64,000 nt of DNA, from positions 1-64,000 of the forward strand of contig CANPZC010000002.1 in the NCBI GenBank assembly GCA_947589355.1, written 5' to 3'. Position 1 is the first letter of the stretch, and every line of letters begins with the position of its first letter. Of the stretch, positions 44,633 through 52,802 are shown in pieces. Made by a program: the position numbers and the translations under genes. The DNA is from an uncultured Clostridia bacterium. Lineage in GTDB: Bacteria; Bacillota; Clostridia; Oscillospirales; Ruminococcaceae. The notes beneath the pieces are model-generated. The model had not been told where the DNA came from. It made no database searches and saw only the letters and a program-made list of their open reading frames with translations.

Positions 44633-45640
44633 ATGTTCAAAAAATATGCGGCAGCTTTAATGGCGGCGGTGATGATGCTTTCTCTGTCTGCCTGCGGTAA
44701 AAAAGATGAGAGCAGCAAAGCCGAGGATATTATTATCGATGCTACCGAGATAAAATACGATACTCAGACGGTCGAAGTAGGCTCTATAGGTTCGATATAC
44801 GATATTCAGAATACCGAATTTACTTATCCTTATAAAGAGTATGTTTACATCAAGCAAAACGGCATAATAGGCAAGCTTTATACGGGCGACACCATTGAAG
44901 AGGGTGAGCTTATCTGCGAGCTTATTTCCGACGATCTTTCAGACGAACTTGAAACGCAGAAGGTCGTTACCGACAGCGCCAAAGAAACTTATGATAATAT
45001 GGCCGCTTCTGGCGTTACGGGCGCTGAGCTTGAAAAAGCCAAGGTGAATTATGAACTTGAGCAGAACAATTACGACAGGCTTCTTGATAAGGCATCGTTA
45101 TCAAAGATATACGCCCCGTGCAGCGGCAAGATATCCATGAACGGCGGCGAACTTCATGCAGGCGATAAGGTGCAGGCAGGGCAGTATCTGTGCGAGATAG
45201 CCGATACGAGCAGCAAATATCTTTGTGCGTTTGTAAATAATGAGCCTCTTGAAAACGTGAATTTCGGCAGCAAGGTCGAGGTCACTCAGATGAACGGAAC
45301 ATCGGTCGAGGGCAGAGTAGTTGACATGTTAATGGTAGAGGGCGGCGTATACGGCAGCGGCGTTAATTATGTTATAGATCTTCCCGAGGGCACGGAGTTT
45401 AACGGTTTTGGCGCGATACACGTTTTTTTCAGCGTGAACTATAAAGAGAATACCATTGTTATAGATCAAAGAGCTTTGAAGTCTTCCGGCGGAAGAAAGT
45501 ATGTAAACGTGCTTGTTGACGGAACAAAGGTGGAAATGGACGTTGAAACCGGCATGGTCGATAAAAACGGCAGAAAAGTAGAGATATTAAGCGGTCTTGA
45601 GGGCGGCGAACAGCTGATAGTAAATACTTCAAACAACTGA
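44633..45640 (+). CDS. HlyD/RND-type membrane fusion lipoprotein
   Basis: 335 residues. A lipoprotein signal peptide ends in lipobox LSAC near residue 21. A biotinyl-lipoyl-like half (YIKQNGIIGKLYTGDTIEEGEL) is followed by a short helical hairpin near 110-150 and the second half (IYAPCSGKISMNGGELHAGDKV). A beta-barrel and C-terminal KVEILSGLEGGEQLIV complete the adaptor fold. Such proteins usually partner MacB-type ABC or RND exporters, but no transporter gene is adjacent. GGGAGG precedes the ATG. The following two membrane protein genes may be its partners. Confidence 0.83.
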   Translation: MFKKYAAALMAAVMMLSLSACGKKDESSKAEDIIIDATEIKYDTQTVEVGSIGSIYDIQNTEFTYPYKEYVYIKQNGIIGKLYTGDTIEEGELICELISDDLSDELETQKVVTDSAKETYDNMAASGVTGAELEKAKVNYELEQNNYDRLLDKASLSKIYAPCSGKISMNGGELHAGDKVQAGQYLCEIADTSSKYLCAFVNNEPLENVNFGSKVEVTQMNGTSVEGRVVDMLMVEGGVYGSGVNYVIDLPEGTEFNGFGAIHVFFSVNYKENTIVIDQRALKSSGGRKYVNVLVDGTKVEMDVETGMVDKNGRKVEILSGLEGGEQLIVNTSNN

Positions 45641-45676
45641 CCGCTGTAAAATGAATGAAAGGCAGACTTTATAAAA

Positions 45677-46510
45677 ATGAAAGACATTTTAAAAAACATA
45701 TGGGTAAAGCGGGGCTTGGCAGTATTCAACCTTGTGTATATCGCAGAGGTGCTGCTTTTGACCGTTGCCACATTTTTATATGACTTAGAGATAAGGAAAG
45801 GCGCGCAAGGTGCGTTCTTTGCGGTGCATTTTATTTTGAGCGCGCTGTTCCTTGTGTTTATGCTGTACACGAAAGATATTATTTTAACGAAGATAACGGG
45901 GCTTTTGCTTTTGCCCGTAGTGTTCTTTCTTGTGATATTCAATATGCACAATATCGTTATATTCGTGCCGCCGCTTATAGTTGCGATAATAATGTTTTTC
46001 TATATTACAGTACCTAATAATCTTAAAGTGCTGCTGGGTACTATTTACATCATGCTGTATGTGCTGGGCATTTTTGCATACTTTATATTTAATATGCTGT
46101 TTGGTTCATCGGCTGTAGAAACAGTTCTTGACGAGAATTTATCGCCCGATGACCCGGTGTATTCTATGTATGATATGAACTATGTTATGCAGCTTACAGC
46201 AAACGACAACACCATTTCGCCTGACGGAACGATGCAGTTTTATCTGTGCGACGTTCAGAACAAAGAGGACGGACAGGTAATTATTTATGTCATTCCGCAC
46301 GGACAGGACAAGAGCTTTAAGTTTTTCACGCTTAAACAAAAGGGTATAAAGAGAAAAGTAAAGTTTTTCTACGGCAGAGGCAAAGTGCCGGAAGTTTACT
46401 GGAGCGGAAGCGATACGCTGACCTATAAAATGGAGGGCGAGAGCGAAGAAACGAACTCCACCGTAAGACTGCCCGAAAAGAACTACCTTGAATTTATAGG
46501 CGTGTATTAA
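45677..46510 (+). CDS. Polytopic membrane protein with extracytoplasmic domain, unknown function
   Basis: 277 residues. Five hydrophobic helices lie at about 12-36, 45-64, 70-88, 91-108 and 114-140. A soluble domain of about 130 residues follows, beta-rich (TMQFYLCDVQNKEDGQVIIYVIPHG, then WSGSDTLTYKM). The C-terminal part has no motif I recognise. It follows the HlyD-type gene by 36 bp, so co-expression is likely. Confidence 0.6.
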   Translation: MKDILKNIWVKRGLAVFNLVYIAEVLLLTVATFLYDLEIRKGAQGAFFAVHFILSALFLVFMLYTKDIILTKITGLLLLPVVFFLVIFNMHNIVIFVPPLIVAIIMFFYITVPNNLKVLLGTIYIMLYVLGIFAYFIFNMLFGSSAVETVLDENLSPDDPVYSMYDMNYVMQLTANDNTISPDGTMQFYLCDVQNKEDGQVIIYVIPHGQDKSFKFFTLKQKGIKRKVKFFYGRGKVPEVYWSGSDTLTYKMEGESEETNSTVRLPEKNYLEFIGVY

Positions 46511-46536
46511 GCCTTTGGCGGAACGGAGAAACAAAA

Positions 46537-46809
46537 ATGAGCAAACAAAACGAAGATAAAAAGCCGCTTACTGTGTGGCAGAAAATATCGCTGAATATAA
46601 AGATAATATTATTGATAGTCGTGCTTATACTTGTTGGCTTCTTTGCGCTGTATATGTATAAAACATCGCTTGACGATGTGCTTAGCAAGGAAAATCGGAC
46701 GGACGACGGTAGATCGGCAGCTGCGGTGACTACCGTTTATATCAACGGCGGTGACAGCTTAGCGGCTGATGACAGTATCACAGATACAGATGACGGCGAT
46801 ATAGATTAA
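46537..46809 (+). CDS. Small bitopic membrane protein, unknown function
   Basis: 90 residues with one transmembrane helix near 22-45 and a short basic N-terminus, which predicts an outside C-terminus. The tail is acidic and Ser/Thr/Asp-rich (DDSITDTDDGDID). No domain recognised. It lies 26 bp after the 277-residue protein and before a strong terminator, making a three-gene unit. Confidence 0.55.
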   Translation: MSKQNEDKKPLTVWQKISLNIKIILLIVVLILVGFFALYMYKTSLDDVLSKENRTDDGRSAAAVTTVYINGGDSLAADDSITDTDDGDID

Positions 46810-46833
46810 ATGAATAGTTGAAATGATGATGTG

Positions 46834-46880
46834 CAGTCTGTAAAGTTTATTTCTTTACAGGCTGTTGTTTTGATTTTTTG
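46834..46880 (+). terminator. Terminator of the HlyD gene unit
   Basis: CAGTCTGTAAAG (46834-46845) pairs with CTTTACAGGCTG (46853-46864), twelve positions with one T-G, then ttgttttgattttttg. Confidence 0.85.
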
Positions 46881-47036
46881 CTTTTTGTGAAATAATGCAC
46901 GTTTGCCCTCCTGCGCCTATGCAGCGCGGTTTGCATTTTATCTGGGCTGTAAAGGTGTGTTGTTGTTTGTGCAATGTAAACAAAAAATGCCTTGATAATT
47001 TTATCTTTCAAATGGCAAAAAAGTTGCCGTACCCCC
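46881..47036. other. Spacer between the terminator and the nrdD promoter
   Basis: About 155 bp with no credible ORF. Only short GC-rich imperfect pairings around 46911-46935 are visible; I could not assign a riboswitch, repeat or site. Confidence 0.4.
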
Positions 47037-47065
47037 TTGACTTGAAGACCGCAATACTGTATACT
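47037..47065 (+). promoter_or_regulatory. SigA promoter of nrdD-nrdG
   Basis: TTGACT (47037-47042), 17 bp, TATACT (47060-47065). The -10 lies inside the first NrdR box. Confidence 0.75.
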
Positions 47066-47069
47066 GTTA
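47054..47069. promoter_or_regulatory. NrdR box 1 (weak)
   Basis: ATACTGTATACTGTTA matches the NrdR pattern ACACwATATvTTGTGT at about 10-11 of 16 positions and overlaps the -10. It is centred 31 bp, three helical turns, from box 2. Confidence 0.5.
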
Positions 47070-47084
47070 TTTAGCGACTTTCGA

Positions 47085-47100
47085 CCACAATATATTGTGA
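47085..47100. promoter_or_regulatory. NrdR box 2 (strong)
   Basis: Contains the perfect 14-bp palindrome CACAATATATTGTG (47086-47099), agreeing with 14 of 16 NrdR positions. NrdR is the ATP/dATP-sensing repressor of ribonucleotide reductase genes. Its gene is not in the window. Confidence 0.8.
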
Positions 47101-47170
47101 TTGACCTTGCCGCTTTCTGCTAGATGTACTAATTAAAAATACTAAAATAAAACAAGGGGAGATAGTCAAA

Positions 47171-49483
47171 ATGATCACGAGGATACGCAAAAGAGACGGA
47201 AGAACAGTAACGTTTAACATTGAGAAGATAGCTAATGCTATTTTCAAAGCCGCGCAGGCTGTAGGCGGCACAGACTATGACGAGGCGCTGCTTCTTGCAG
47301 GAAAAGTCGGCGACGAACTTATGGCAAACGACCTTGAAACTCCTACCGTTGAGCAGATACAGGATATCGTTGAAAAGGTGCTTATAGAAGAAGGTCATGC
47401 TGCCACAGCAAAGGCTTATATTCTTTACCGTTCTAACCGCACAAGAGCAAGAGAAATGAATACACGCCTTATGAAAGTGTATGAAGACCTTACTTTTAAG
47501 GCGGCTAAGGACAGCGATATAAAGAGAGAGAATGCCAACATTGACGGCGACACCGCCATGGGTACTATGCTCAAATACGGCTCTGTCGGCGCTAAAGAGT
47601 TTTACGAGATGTATGTGCTTGACCCCAAGCACGCAAAGGCTCACGCTGAGGGCGATATACATATACACGACCTTGATTTCTATACCCTTACGACTACCTG
47701 CACCCAGATAGATCTTAAAAATTTGTTTGACCGCGGTTTTTCTACAGGTCACGGTCACCTGAGAACGCCTAACGATATTTCAAGCTATGCCGCTCTTGCC
47801 TGCATTGCTATACAGTCTAACCAGAACGACCAGCACGGCGGTCAGAGCGTGCCTATGTTTGACTATGCCATGGCTGACGGCGTAAGAAAAACGTTCACAC
47901 ACCGCTATGTTGATAACATTGCAAGAGCGCTTGAACTGCTTGCAGGCGTTGAAGATGCGGAAAATATAGCAAAGCAGATAAAGGAAAAGCTCTCGCAGCA
48001 GGGTATGAAGCCTGCCATTAACATGGACGAGAACTATTTCAAGGCTGAAAAAGAACTGCTGACGGGCTTTACCGATGCGGCTACTGCCGAAAAGATACAG
48101 AAGTTTGCTTACAAGACATCGGAAAAAGAGACAGACAGAGCTACATATCAGGCTATGGAGGCTCTTATACACAATCTGAACACTATGAACTCCCGTGCAG
48201 GCGCGCAGACACCATTCAGCTCTATTAACTACGGAACGGATACTTCGATAGAGGGCAGAATGGTCATAAAGAACGTGCTGCTCGCTCAGGAGGCAGGTCT
48301 CGGCAATGGCGAAACTCCTATTTTCCCGATACATATATTCAAGGTAAAAGAGGGCGTGAACTATAACCCCGAAGACCCCAACTACGATCTGTTCAAGCTT
48401 GCCATACGCGTTTCGGCTAAGAGGCTTTTCCCGAACTTCTCGTTTATAGATGCTCCGTTCAATCTGCCTTACTATAAAGAGGGCGACCCCAATACCGAGA
48501 TAGCTTACATGGGCTGCCGCACAAGAGTTATAGGCAACGTTTTCGACCCGAGCAGAGAAATAGTTACCGGCAGAGGAAACCTCAGCTTTACCTCGATCAA
48601 CCTGCCGAGACTTGCAATAAAGGCTAACAGAAATATCGGCACTTTCTTTGACAGCCTTGATGAAATGATAGACCTCTGCGTTGACCAGCTGCTGCACCGT
48701 TTCCGTATTCAGAGCAGCAAAAAGGTAAAGAACTACCCGTTCCTTATGGGTCAGGGCGTTTGGATAGATTCACGCAAGCTCGGCCCCGATGACGAGGTAG
48801 GAGAGATACTGAAGCACGGTACGCTGTCTGTCGGCTTTATAGGTCTTGCAGAATGTCTTGTGGCTCTTATAGGCAAGCACCACGGCGAAAGCGAAGAGGC
48901 GAGGGAGCTCGGTCTTGAAATAATTACAAAGATGAGAAAACGCATGGACGAGATGACCGCGAAGTATACGCTCAACTTCTCGCTGCTTGCTACCCCTGCC
49001 GAGGGCCTTTCGGGCAGATTTGTAAGAATGGACAAAGAACGCTTTGGCATAATAAAGGGCGTTACAGACAGAGATTACTATACCAACTCTTTCCATGTTC
49101 CCGTATATTATCCTATCAGCGCATTTGAGAAGATAAAGATAGAAGCCCCGTATCACGCTCTGACAAACGCAGGTCATATAAGCTATGTAGAGCTTGACGG
49201 CGACCCGCTGCAAAACCTGCCGGCGTTTGAAAAAATCGTTCGCTGCATGAAAGAAAGCGGCGTTGGCTACGGCTCTATCAACCACCCCGTTGACCGCGAC
49301 CCATGCTGCGGCTATACAGGCATAATAGGCGATGTCTGCCCCAAGTGCGGACGTGCCGAGGAAGAACATCAGGTAGGATTTGAGCGTATAAGAAGAATAA
49401 CCGGCTACCTTGTAGGTACGCTTGACAGATTCAACAATGCCAAGCGCGCCGAGGTAGAGGACAGAGTAAAGCATAGTCTGTAA
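47171..49483 (+). CDS. nrdD: Anaerobic ribonucleoside-triphosphate reductase
   Basis: 770 residues. It makes dNTPs without oxygen using a glycyl radical. An N-terminal ATP-cone covers about 3-93 (RIRKRDGRTVTFNIEKI). The ten-stranded barrel follows, a four-cysteine zinc site lies near 711-729 (PCCGYTGIIG, CPKCG), and the radical glycine is in RITGYLVGT near 745. The specific region LPFY-like and LNTMNSRAGAQTPF agree with NrdD. The leader carries paired NrdR boxes. nrdG follows 26 bp later. Confidence 0.96.
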   Translation: MITRIRKRDGRTVTFNIEKIANAIFKAAQAVGGTDYDEALLLAGKVGDELMANDLETPTVEQIQDIVEKVLIEEGHAATAKAYILYRSNRTRAREMNTRLMKVYEDLTFKAAKDSDIKRENANIDGDTAMGTMLKYGSVGAKEFYEMYVLDPKHAKAHAEGDIHIHDLDFYTLTTTCTQIDLKNLFDRGFSTGHGHLRTPNDISSYAALACIAIQSNQNDQHGGQSVPMFDYAMADGVRKTFTHRYVDNIARALELLAGVEDAENIAKQIKEKLSQQGMKPAINMDENYFKAEKELLTGFTDAATAEKIQKFAYKTSEKETDRATYQAMEALIHNLNTMNSRAGAQTPFSSINYGTDTSIEGRMVIKNVLLAQEAGLGNGETPIFPIHIFKVKEGVNYNPEDPNYDLFKLAIRVSAKRLFPNFSFIDAPFNLPYYKEGDPNTEIAYMGCRTRVIGNVFDPSREIVTGRGNLSFTSINLPRLAIKANRNIGTFFDSLDEMIDLCVDQLLHRFRIQSSKKVKNYPFLMGQGVWIDSRKLGPDDEVGEILKHGTLSVGFIGLAECLVALIGKHHGESEEARELGLEIITKMRKRMDEMTAKYTLNFSLLATPAEGLSGRFVRMDKERFGIIKGVTDRDYYTNSFHVPVYYPISAFEKIKIEAPYHALTNAGHISYVELDGDPLQNLPAFEKIVRCMKESGVGYGSINHPVDRDPCCGYTGIIGDVCPKCGRAEEEHQVGFERIRRITGYLVGTLDRFNNAKRAEVEDRVKHSL

Positions 49484-49509
49484 TATCGCAAAAGAAAGGA
49501 AAGTTTGAT

Positions 49510-50016
49510 TTGAAACTCAGGATCGCAGGCACTGTCAATGATTCTATAGTTGACGGGCCGGGAATAAGATTTACGGTATTTACGCAGGGCTGTCCGCATC
49601 ATTGCGAGGGCTGTCATAATCCGCAGACGCATGATTTTAACGGCGGCAGTGAAGCAGATACCGATGAGATCATTTCAAAATTTTTGTCAAATCCGCTGCT
49701 TGACGGCATAACCCTGAGCGGCGGAGAACCGATGTGTCAGGCAAAAGCTTTAGTGCCTATAGCGAAATCAGCCAAAGAACATGGGCTGAACGTTATAACC
49801 TATACGGGTTATACCTATGAACAGCTTATTGACGGCGCAAGCGAGACCAACGGCTGGCGCGAACTGCTTGAATATGTTGATTTTCTGATAGACGGCAGAT
49901 TTGAGCTTTCGCAGAGAAGTCTTGAGCTTCATTTCAAGGGCAGCAAAAATCAGCGCGTTATAGATGTTAAAAGCTCGCTTAACGAGGGTCATGCCGTTTT
50001 AGCCGACTGGAACTGA
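49510..50016 (+). CDS. nrdG: Anaerobic ribonucleotide reductase activating protein
   Basis: 168 residues. A radical SAM activase that makes the glycyl radical of NrdD. The cluster motif is CPHHCEGCHN (CxxxCxxC) near residue 27, preceded by VDGPGIRFTVFTQG. LSGGEP near 75 is the SAM-binding GGE segment. Translation starts at TTG 49510 with AAAGGA nine bases upstream; no nearby ATG keeps the N-terminus. Confidence 0.94.
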   Translation: MKLRIAGTVNDSIVDGPGIRFTVFTQGCPHHCEGCHNPQTHDFNGGSEADTDEIISKFLSNPLLDGITLSGGEPMCQAKALVPIAKSAKEHGLNVITYTGYTYEQLIDGASETNGWRELLEYVDFLIDGRFELSQRSLELHFKGSKNQRVIDVKSSLNEGHAVLADWN

Positions 50017-50027
50017 CAATTTTTTCT

Positions 50028-50068
50028 ATCCCGATGTATACAAATGTTACATCGGGATTTTTGTTTTT
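50028..50068 (+). terminator. Terminator after nrdG
   Basis: ATCCCGATGTA (50028-50038) and TACATCGGGAT (50048-50058) make eleven perfect pairs, then tttgtttttg. Confidence 0.88.
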
Positions 50069-50109
50069 GTGACGGTTTTATGAAAATTTATAAAATAACG
50101 CTGAAACTA

Positions 50110-50138
50110 TGGAAATTTCTGAAAAGTTGTGATATAAT
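50110..50138 (+). promoter_or_regulatory. SigA promoter of the M16-lgt-folD unit
   Basis: TGGAAA (50110-50115), 17 bp, TATAAT (50133-50138) with TG one base upstream of the -10. Confidence 0.6.
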
Positions 50139-50202
50139 ATTTATATTCTTATGTACGTTTTAATGCATAAACACAAGTGTGATAGTGAAAGAGGTGCTTT
50201 TA

Positions 50203-51495
50203 TTGCCTGTAAAATACAACAGAAAACAGCTTGCCGACGGCGTATATTTAAGCGAGATACGCGATGACAAGTTCAAAACAAATTTTGTAGCGGTGCAGTT
50301 TGTCAGCGATTTTGAACCGTCACAAACGCCGGCTCGCGCGCTGCTGCCAAATATTCTGTCGGTGTCAAATGCCGAGTACCCCACGCGTGAGGCGCTTAAT
50401 ATGAAGCTTGCCTCGCTTTATGATGCGACATTTTCTGATTCAGAAAAAATAGTTGGCAACAACTATGTCACAACTTTTCTGGTAGGCTGCATTGCTGACA
50501 GATATACCATAGACGGCGAAAAAGTTACCGCAGAGCTTGTAAAGGTGCTTCTAAGTGCAATATTTTCACCAAAGACCGAAAACGGCGCGTTTGACAGCAA
50601 AGAATTCTCTCTTTTAAAGCAGGAGCTTTTGGACGAGATAGACTCGGAGATAAACAACAAAGGCTCGTATGCCTTGAAACAGGCTACGTCAAAACTTATT
50701 TACCGCGGTGAGAAGTTGGGGGCAGTTATATACGGAGAGCGAAAAGATGCGCAGACCGTTACAAACGAGCAGGTGTTTGGGCTTTACAAGTCTTTTCTGG
50801 CAGATTCGCATATAGAAATATATGTAGGCTGTTCGGAAGATGTTTCAGATGCAGTAAAGATGCTGGAAGATGCCTTTTCTGCGATACCGAGAGGAAATGT
50901 TCATAAGCCGAAGTATTATGTGCCGTCGCAGATAAAGCCGCAGACGGAAAAGATGTCAGAGAACATGGACATAAAACAGACAAGGCTGGTAATGGCGTAT
51001 AAATCGCCAAAATGCGATCTGTATGCCGCAAAACTGCTGGCTGCGCTGTTCGGGCTGATACCGACATCAAAACTGTTTATGAACGTGCGCGAGAAAATGA
51101 GCCTGTGCTACAGCTGTTCTTCTATTTTTGCAGAATACAGCAATACGCTTTTAGTTGAAAGCGGCATTGACGATAAAAACCTTGAAAAAACTACAGATGC
51201 TATAAATGAGCAGTTTTCTTTGCTGTGCGGCGGCGATATAACCGAAAAAGAGCTGGCAGAAACAAAACTTATGATAACAGGCGCGTTTCGCAGCAACTAT
51301 GACAGTATGCTTTCGCTTATCTCTTGGTATATGGTGCAGTGCCGCAGGGGCAGCTGCTATACGCCGAATGAAGTGATAGATAAGCTCAATGCCGTTACGC
51401 GCGAAGATATAATTTCTGCCGCAAACAGTTTCAGGCTTGATTCTGTGTATGCTCTGCGACCGACAAGCGGAGAGGAGGAACACAATGAGCAGTGA
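50203..51495 (+). CDS. M16-family peptidase-like protein, inactive-subunit type (YmfF/YfmF-like)
   Basis: 430 residues from TTG 50203. It has the two M16 half-domains but no HxxEH zinc motif where one is expected, so it is probably the non-catalytic partner of the next gene, like the alpha subunit of mitochondrial processing peptidase. In annotation pipelines the pair is linked with EF-P modification in Bacillus; this role is not shown here. The track uses GTG 50179, but AGAGGTG lies after that codon, six bases before TTG 50203, which I take as the start. Confidence 0.85.
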   Translation: MPVKYNRKQLADGVYLSEIRDDKFKTNFVAVQFVSDFEPSQTPARALLPNILSVSNAEYPTREALNMKLASLYDATFSDSEKIVGNNYVTTFLVGCIADRYTIDGEKVTAELVKVLLSAIFSPKTENGAFDSKEFSLLKQELLDEIDSEINNKGSYALKQATSKLIYRGEKLGAVIYGERKDAQTVTNEQVFGLYKSFLADSHIEIYVGCSEDVSDAVKMLEDAFSAIPRGNVHKPKYYVPSQIKPQTEKMSENMDIKQTRLVMAYKSPKCDLYAAKLLAALFGLIPTSKLFMNVREKMSLCYSCSSIFAEYSNTLLVESGIDDKNLEKTTDAINEQFSLLCGGDITEKELAETKLMITGAFRSNYDSMLSLISWYMVQCRRGSCYTPNEVIDKLNAVTREDIISAANSFRLDSVYALRPTSGEEEHNEQ

Positions 51496-52789
51496 ATATG
51501 AAAGAAAAGTCTTCACCGACAAAAAAGGCAGCGACAGCTATGTTTATGTAAAGCACCCAAGTGGGCTCGATATTTTTCTGTGGCAGATGGAGGGATTTAC
51601 CACAACGGAAGCGCTGTTCGCGGCAAAATACGGTTCGCTGCACAACAGTTTTCGCGTTGAGGGTGAAGAAAACTTTACAGACGTTCCCGAGGGCATAGCG
51701 CATTTTTTAGAGCACAAGCTTTTTGAAAATGAAGACTGCGATGCTTTTGAACTGTATGCTAAAACGGGCGCTATGGGCAACGCTTACACGACATTTGACC
51801 ACACCGCATACCTTTTCAGCTGCACGGCAAATTACGCGGATTCGCTGAGGGTGCTGCTGTCATTCGTGCAAAAGCCGTATTTTACAAAAGAGACGATTGA
51901 AAAGGAACTTGGCATAATAGGGCAGGAAATTCAGATGAGCCGCGACAACCCCGAAAGACAGTCGTTTTATGACCTGCTCAATTGCCTGTATGCACAGCAC
52001 CCTGTCAGGATAGATATTGCAGGAACGGTTGGATCTATAGCAAAAATAACGCCCGAGCTTTTGTATCAATGCTACAATACGTTTTATAACCTTAATAATA
52101 TGGTGCTGTGTATTGCGGGAAACATTGATGTTGACGAGGTGCTAAAAATTTGTGACGAACTGCTCGTACACTCAAAAAACATTCAACCTGAGATAAAGCC
52201 GTTCAACGAGCCCGAGAGAATAGCGCAAAAGGAGAAGACATCGGTTTTTCCTGTGGGTCAGCCTATTTTCAATATCGGCTACAAGTGCTGCCCCTACAGC
52301 GGTAAAGAGCAGCTTAAAAAGAGCTATGAGGCATCTATGATAATGGAGCTTTTGCTTGGAAATACTTCTAAACTTTATAACAAGCTGACGGAAGAGGGGC
52401 TGATAAATTCTTCGTTCTCGACAGAATGCTGCTATGGTCCGGGGTATTTTTATAACGTGATCAGCGGCGAGTCGAAAGACCCCCATGCGGTCGCAAGGCG
52501 GATACAGGAAGAACTTGCTGCGGCTGCGCAGAACGGTCTTGACAGAGAGCGGTTCGATATTCTTAAAAAGGCAAGATACGGCAGCATGATACGCGGCTTT
52601 GATAAAGTGCAGTACTGCGCTGAGATAATGCTGAGTTCCGCGCTTATGGGAATAGATGTGTTTGACAATATAGAAGTATTTGCGGAAATGACCTTTGAGG
52701 ATATTTCTAAAGATCTTCCCGAGCTGTTTGACCCCGAGCGCATGGCAATGTCTTTGGTGCTGCCAACTGACAAGAACAATAAAACATAA
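51485..52789 (+). CDS. M16-family zinc peptidase (YmfH/YfmH-like)
   Basis: 434 residues. The inverted zinc motif HFLEH is in EGIAHFLEHKLF near residue 72, with the second metal glutamate region ELGIIGQEI near 141, so this subunit can be catalytic. The C-terminal M16 half follows after residue 200. It overlaps the previous gene by 11 bp, and GGAGGA ends six bases before ATG 51485. The two likely form a heterodimer in the cytoplasm. Natural substrate unknown. Confidence 0.88.
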   Translation: MSSEYERKVFTDKKGSDSYVYVKHPSGLDIFLWQMEGFTTTEALFAAKYGSLHNSFRVEGEENFTDVPEGIAHFLEHKLFENEDCDAFELYAKTGAMGNAYTTFDHTAYLFSCTANYADSLRVLLSFVQKPYFTKETIEKELGIIGQEIQMSRDNPERQSFYDLLNCLYAQHPVRIDIAGTVGSIAKITPELLYQCYNTFYNLNNMVLCIAGNIDVDEVLKICDELLVHSKNIQPEIKPFNEPERIAQKEKTSVFPVGQPIFNIGYKCCPYSGKEQLKKSYEASMIMELLLGNTSKLYNKLTEEGLINSSFSTECCYGPGYFYNVISGESKDPHAVARRIQEELAAAAQNGLDRERFDILKKARYGSMIRGFDKVQYCAEIMLSSALMGIDVFDNIEVFAEMTFEDISKDLPELFDPERMAMSLVLPTDKNNKT

Positions 52790-52802
52790 TGGAGAGAAGA
52801 AT

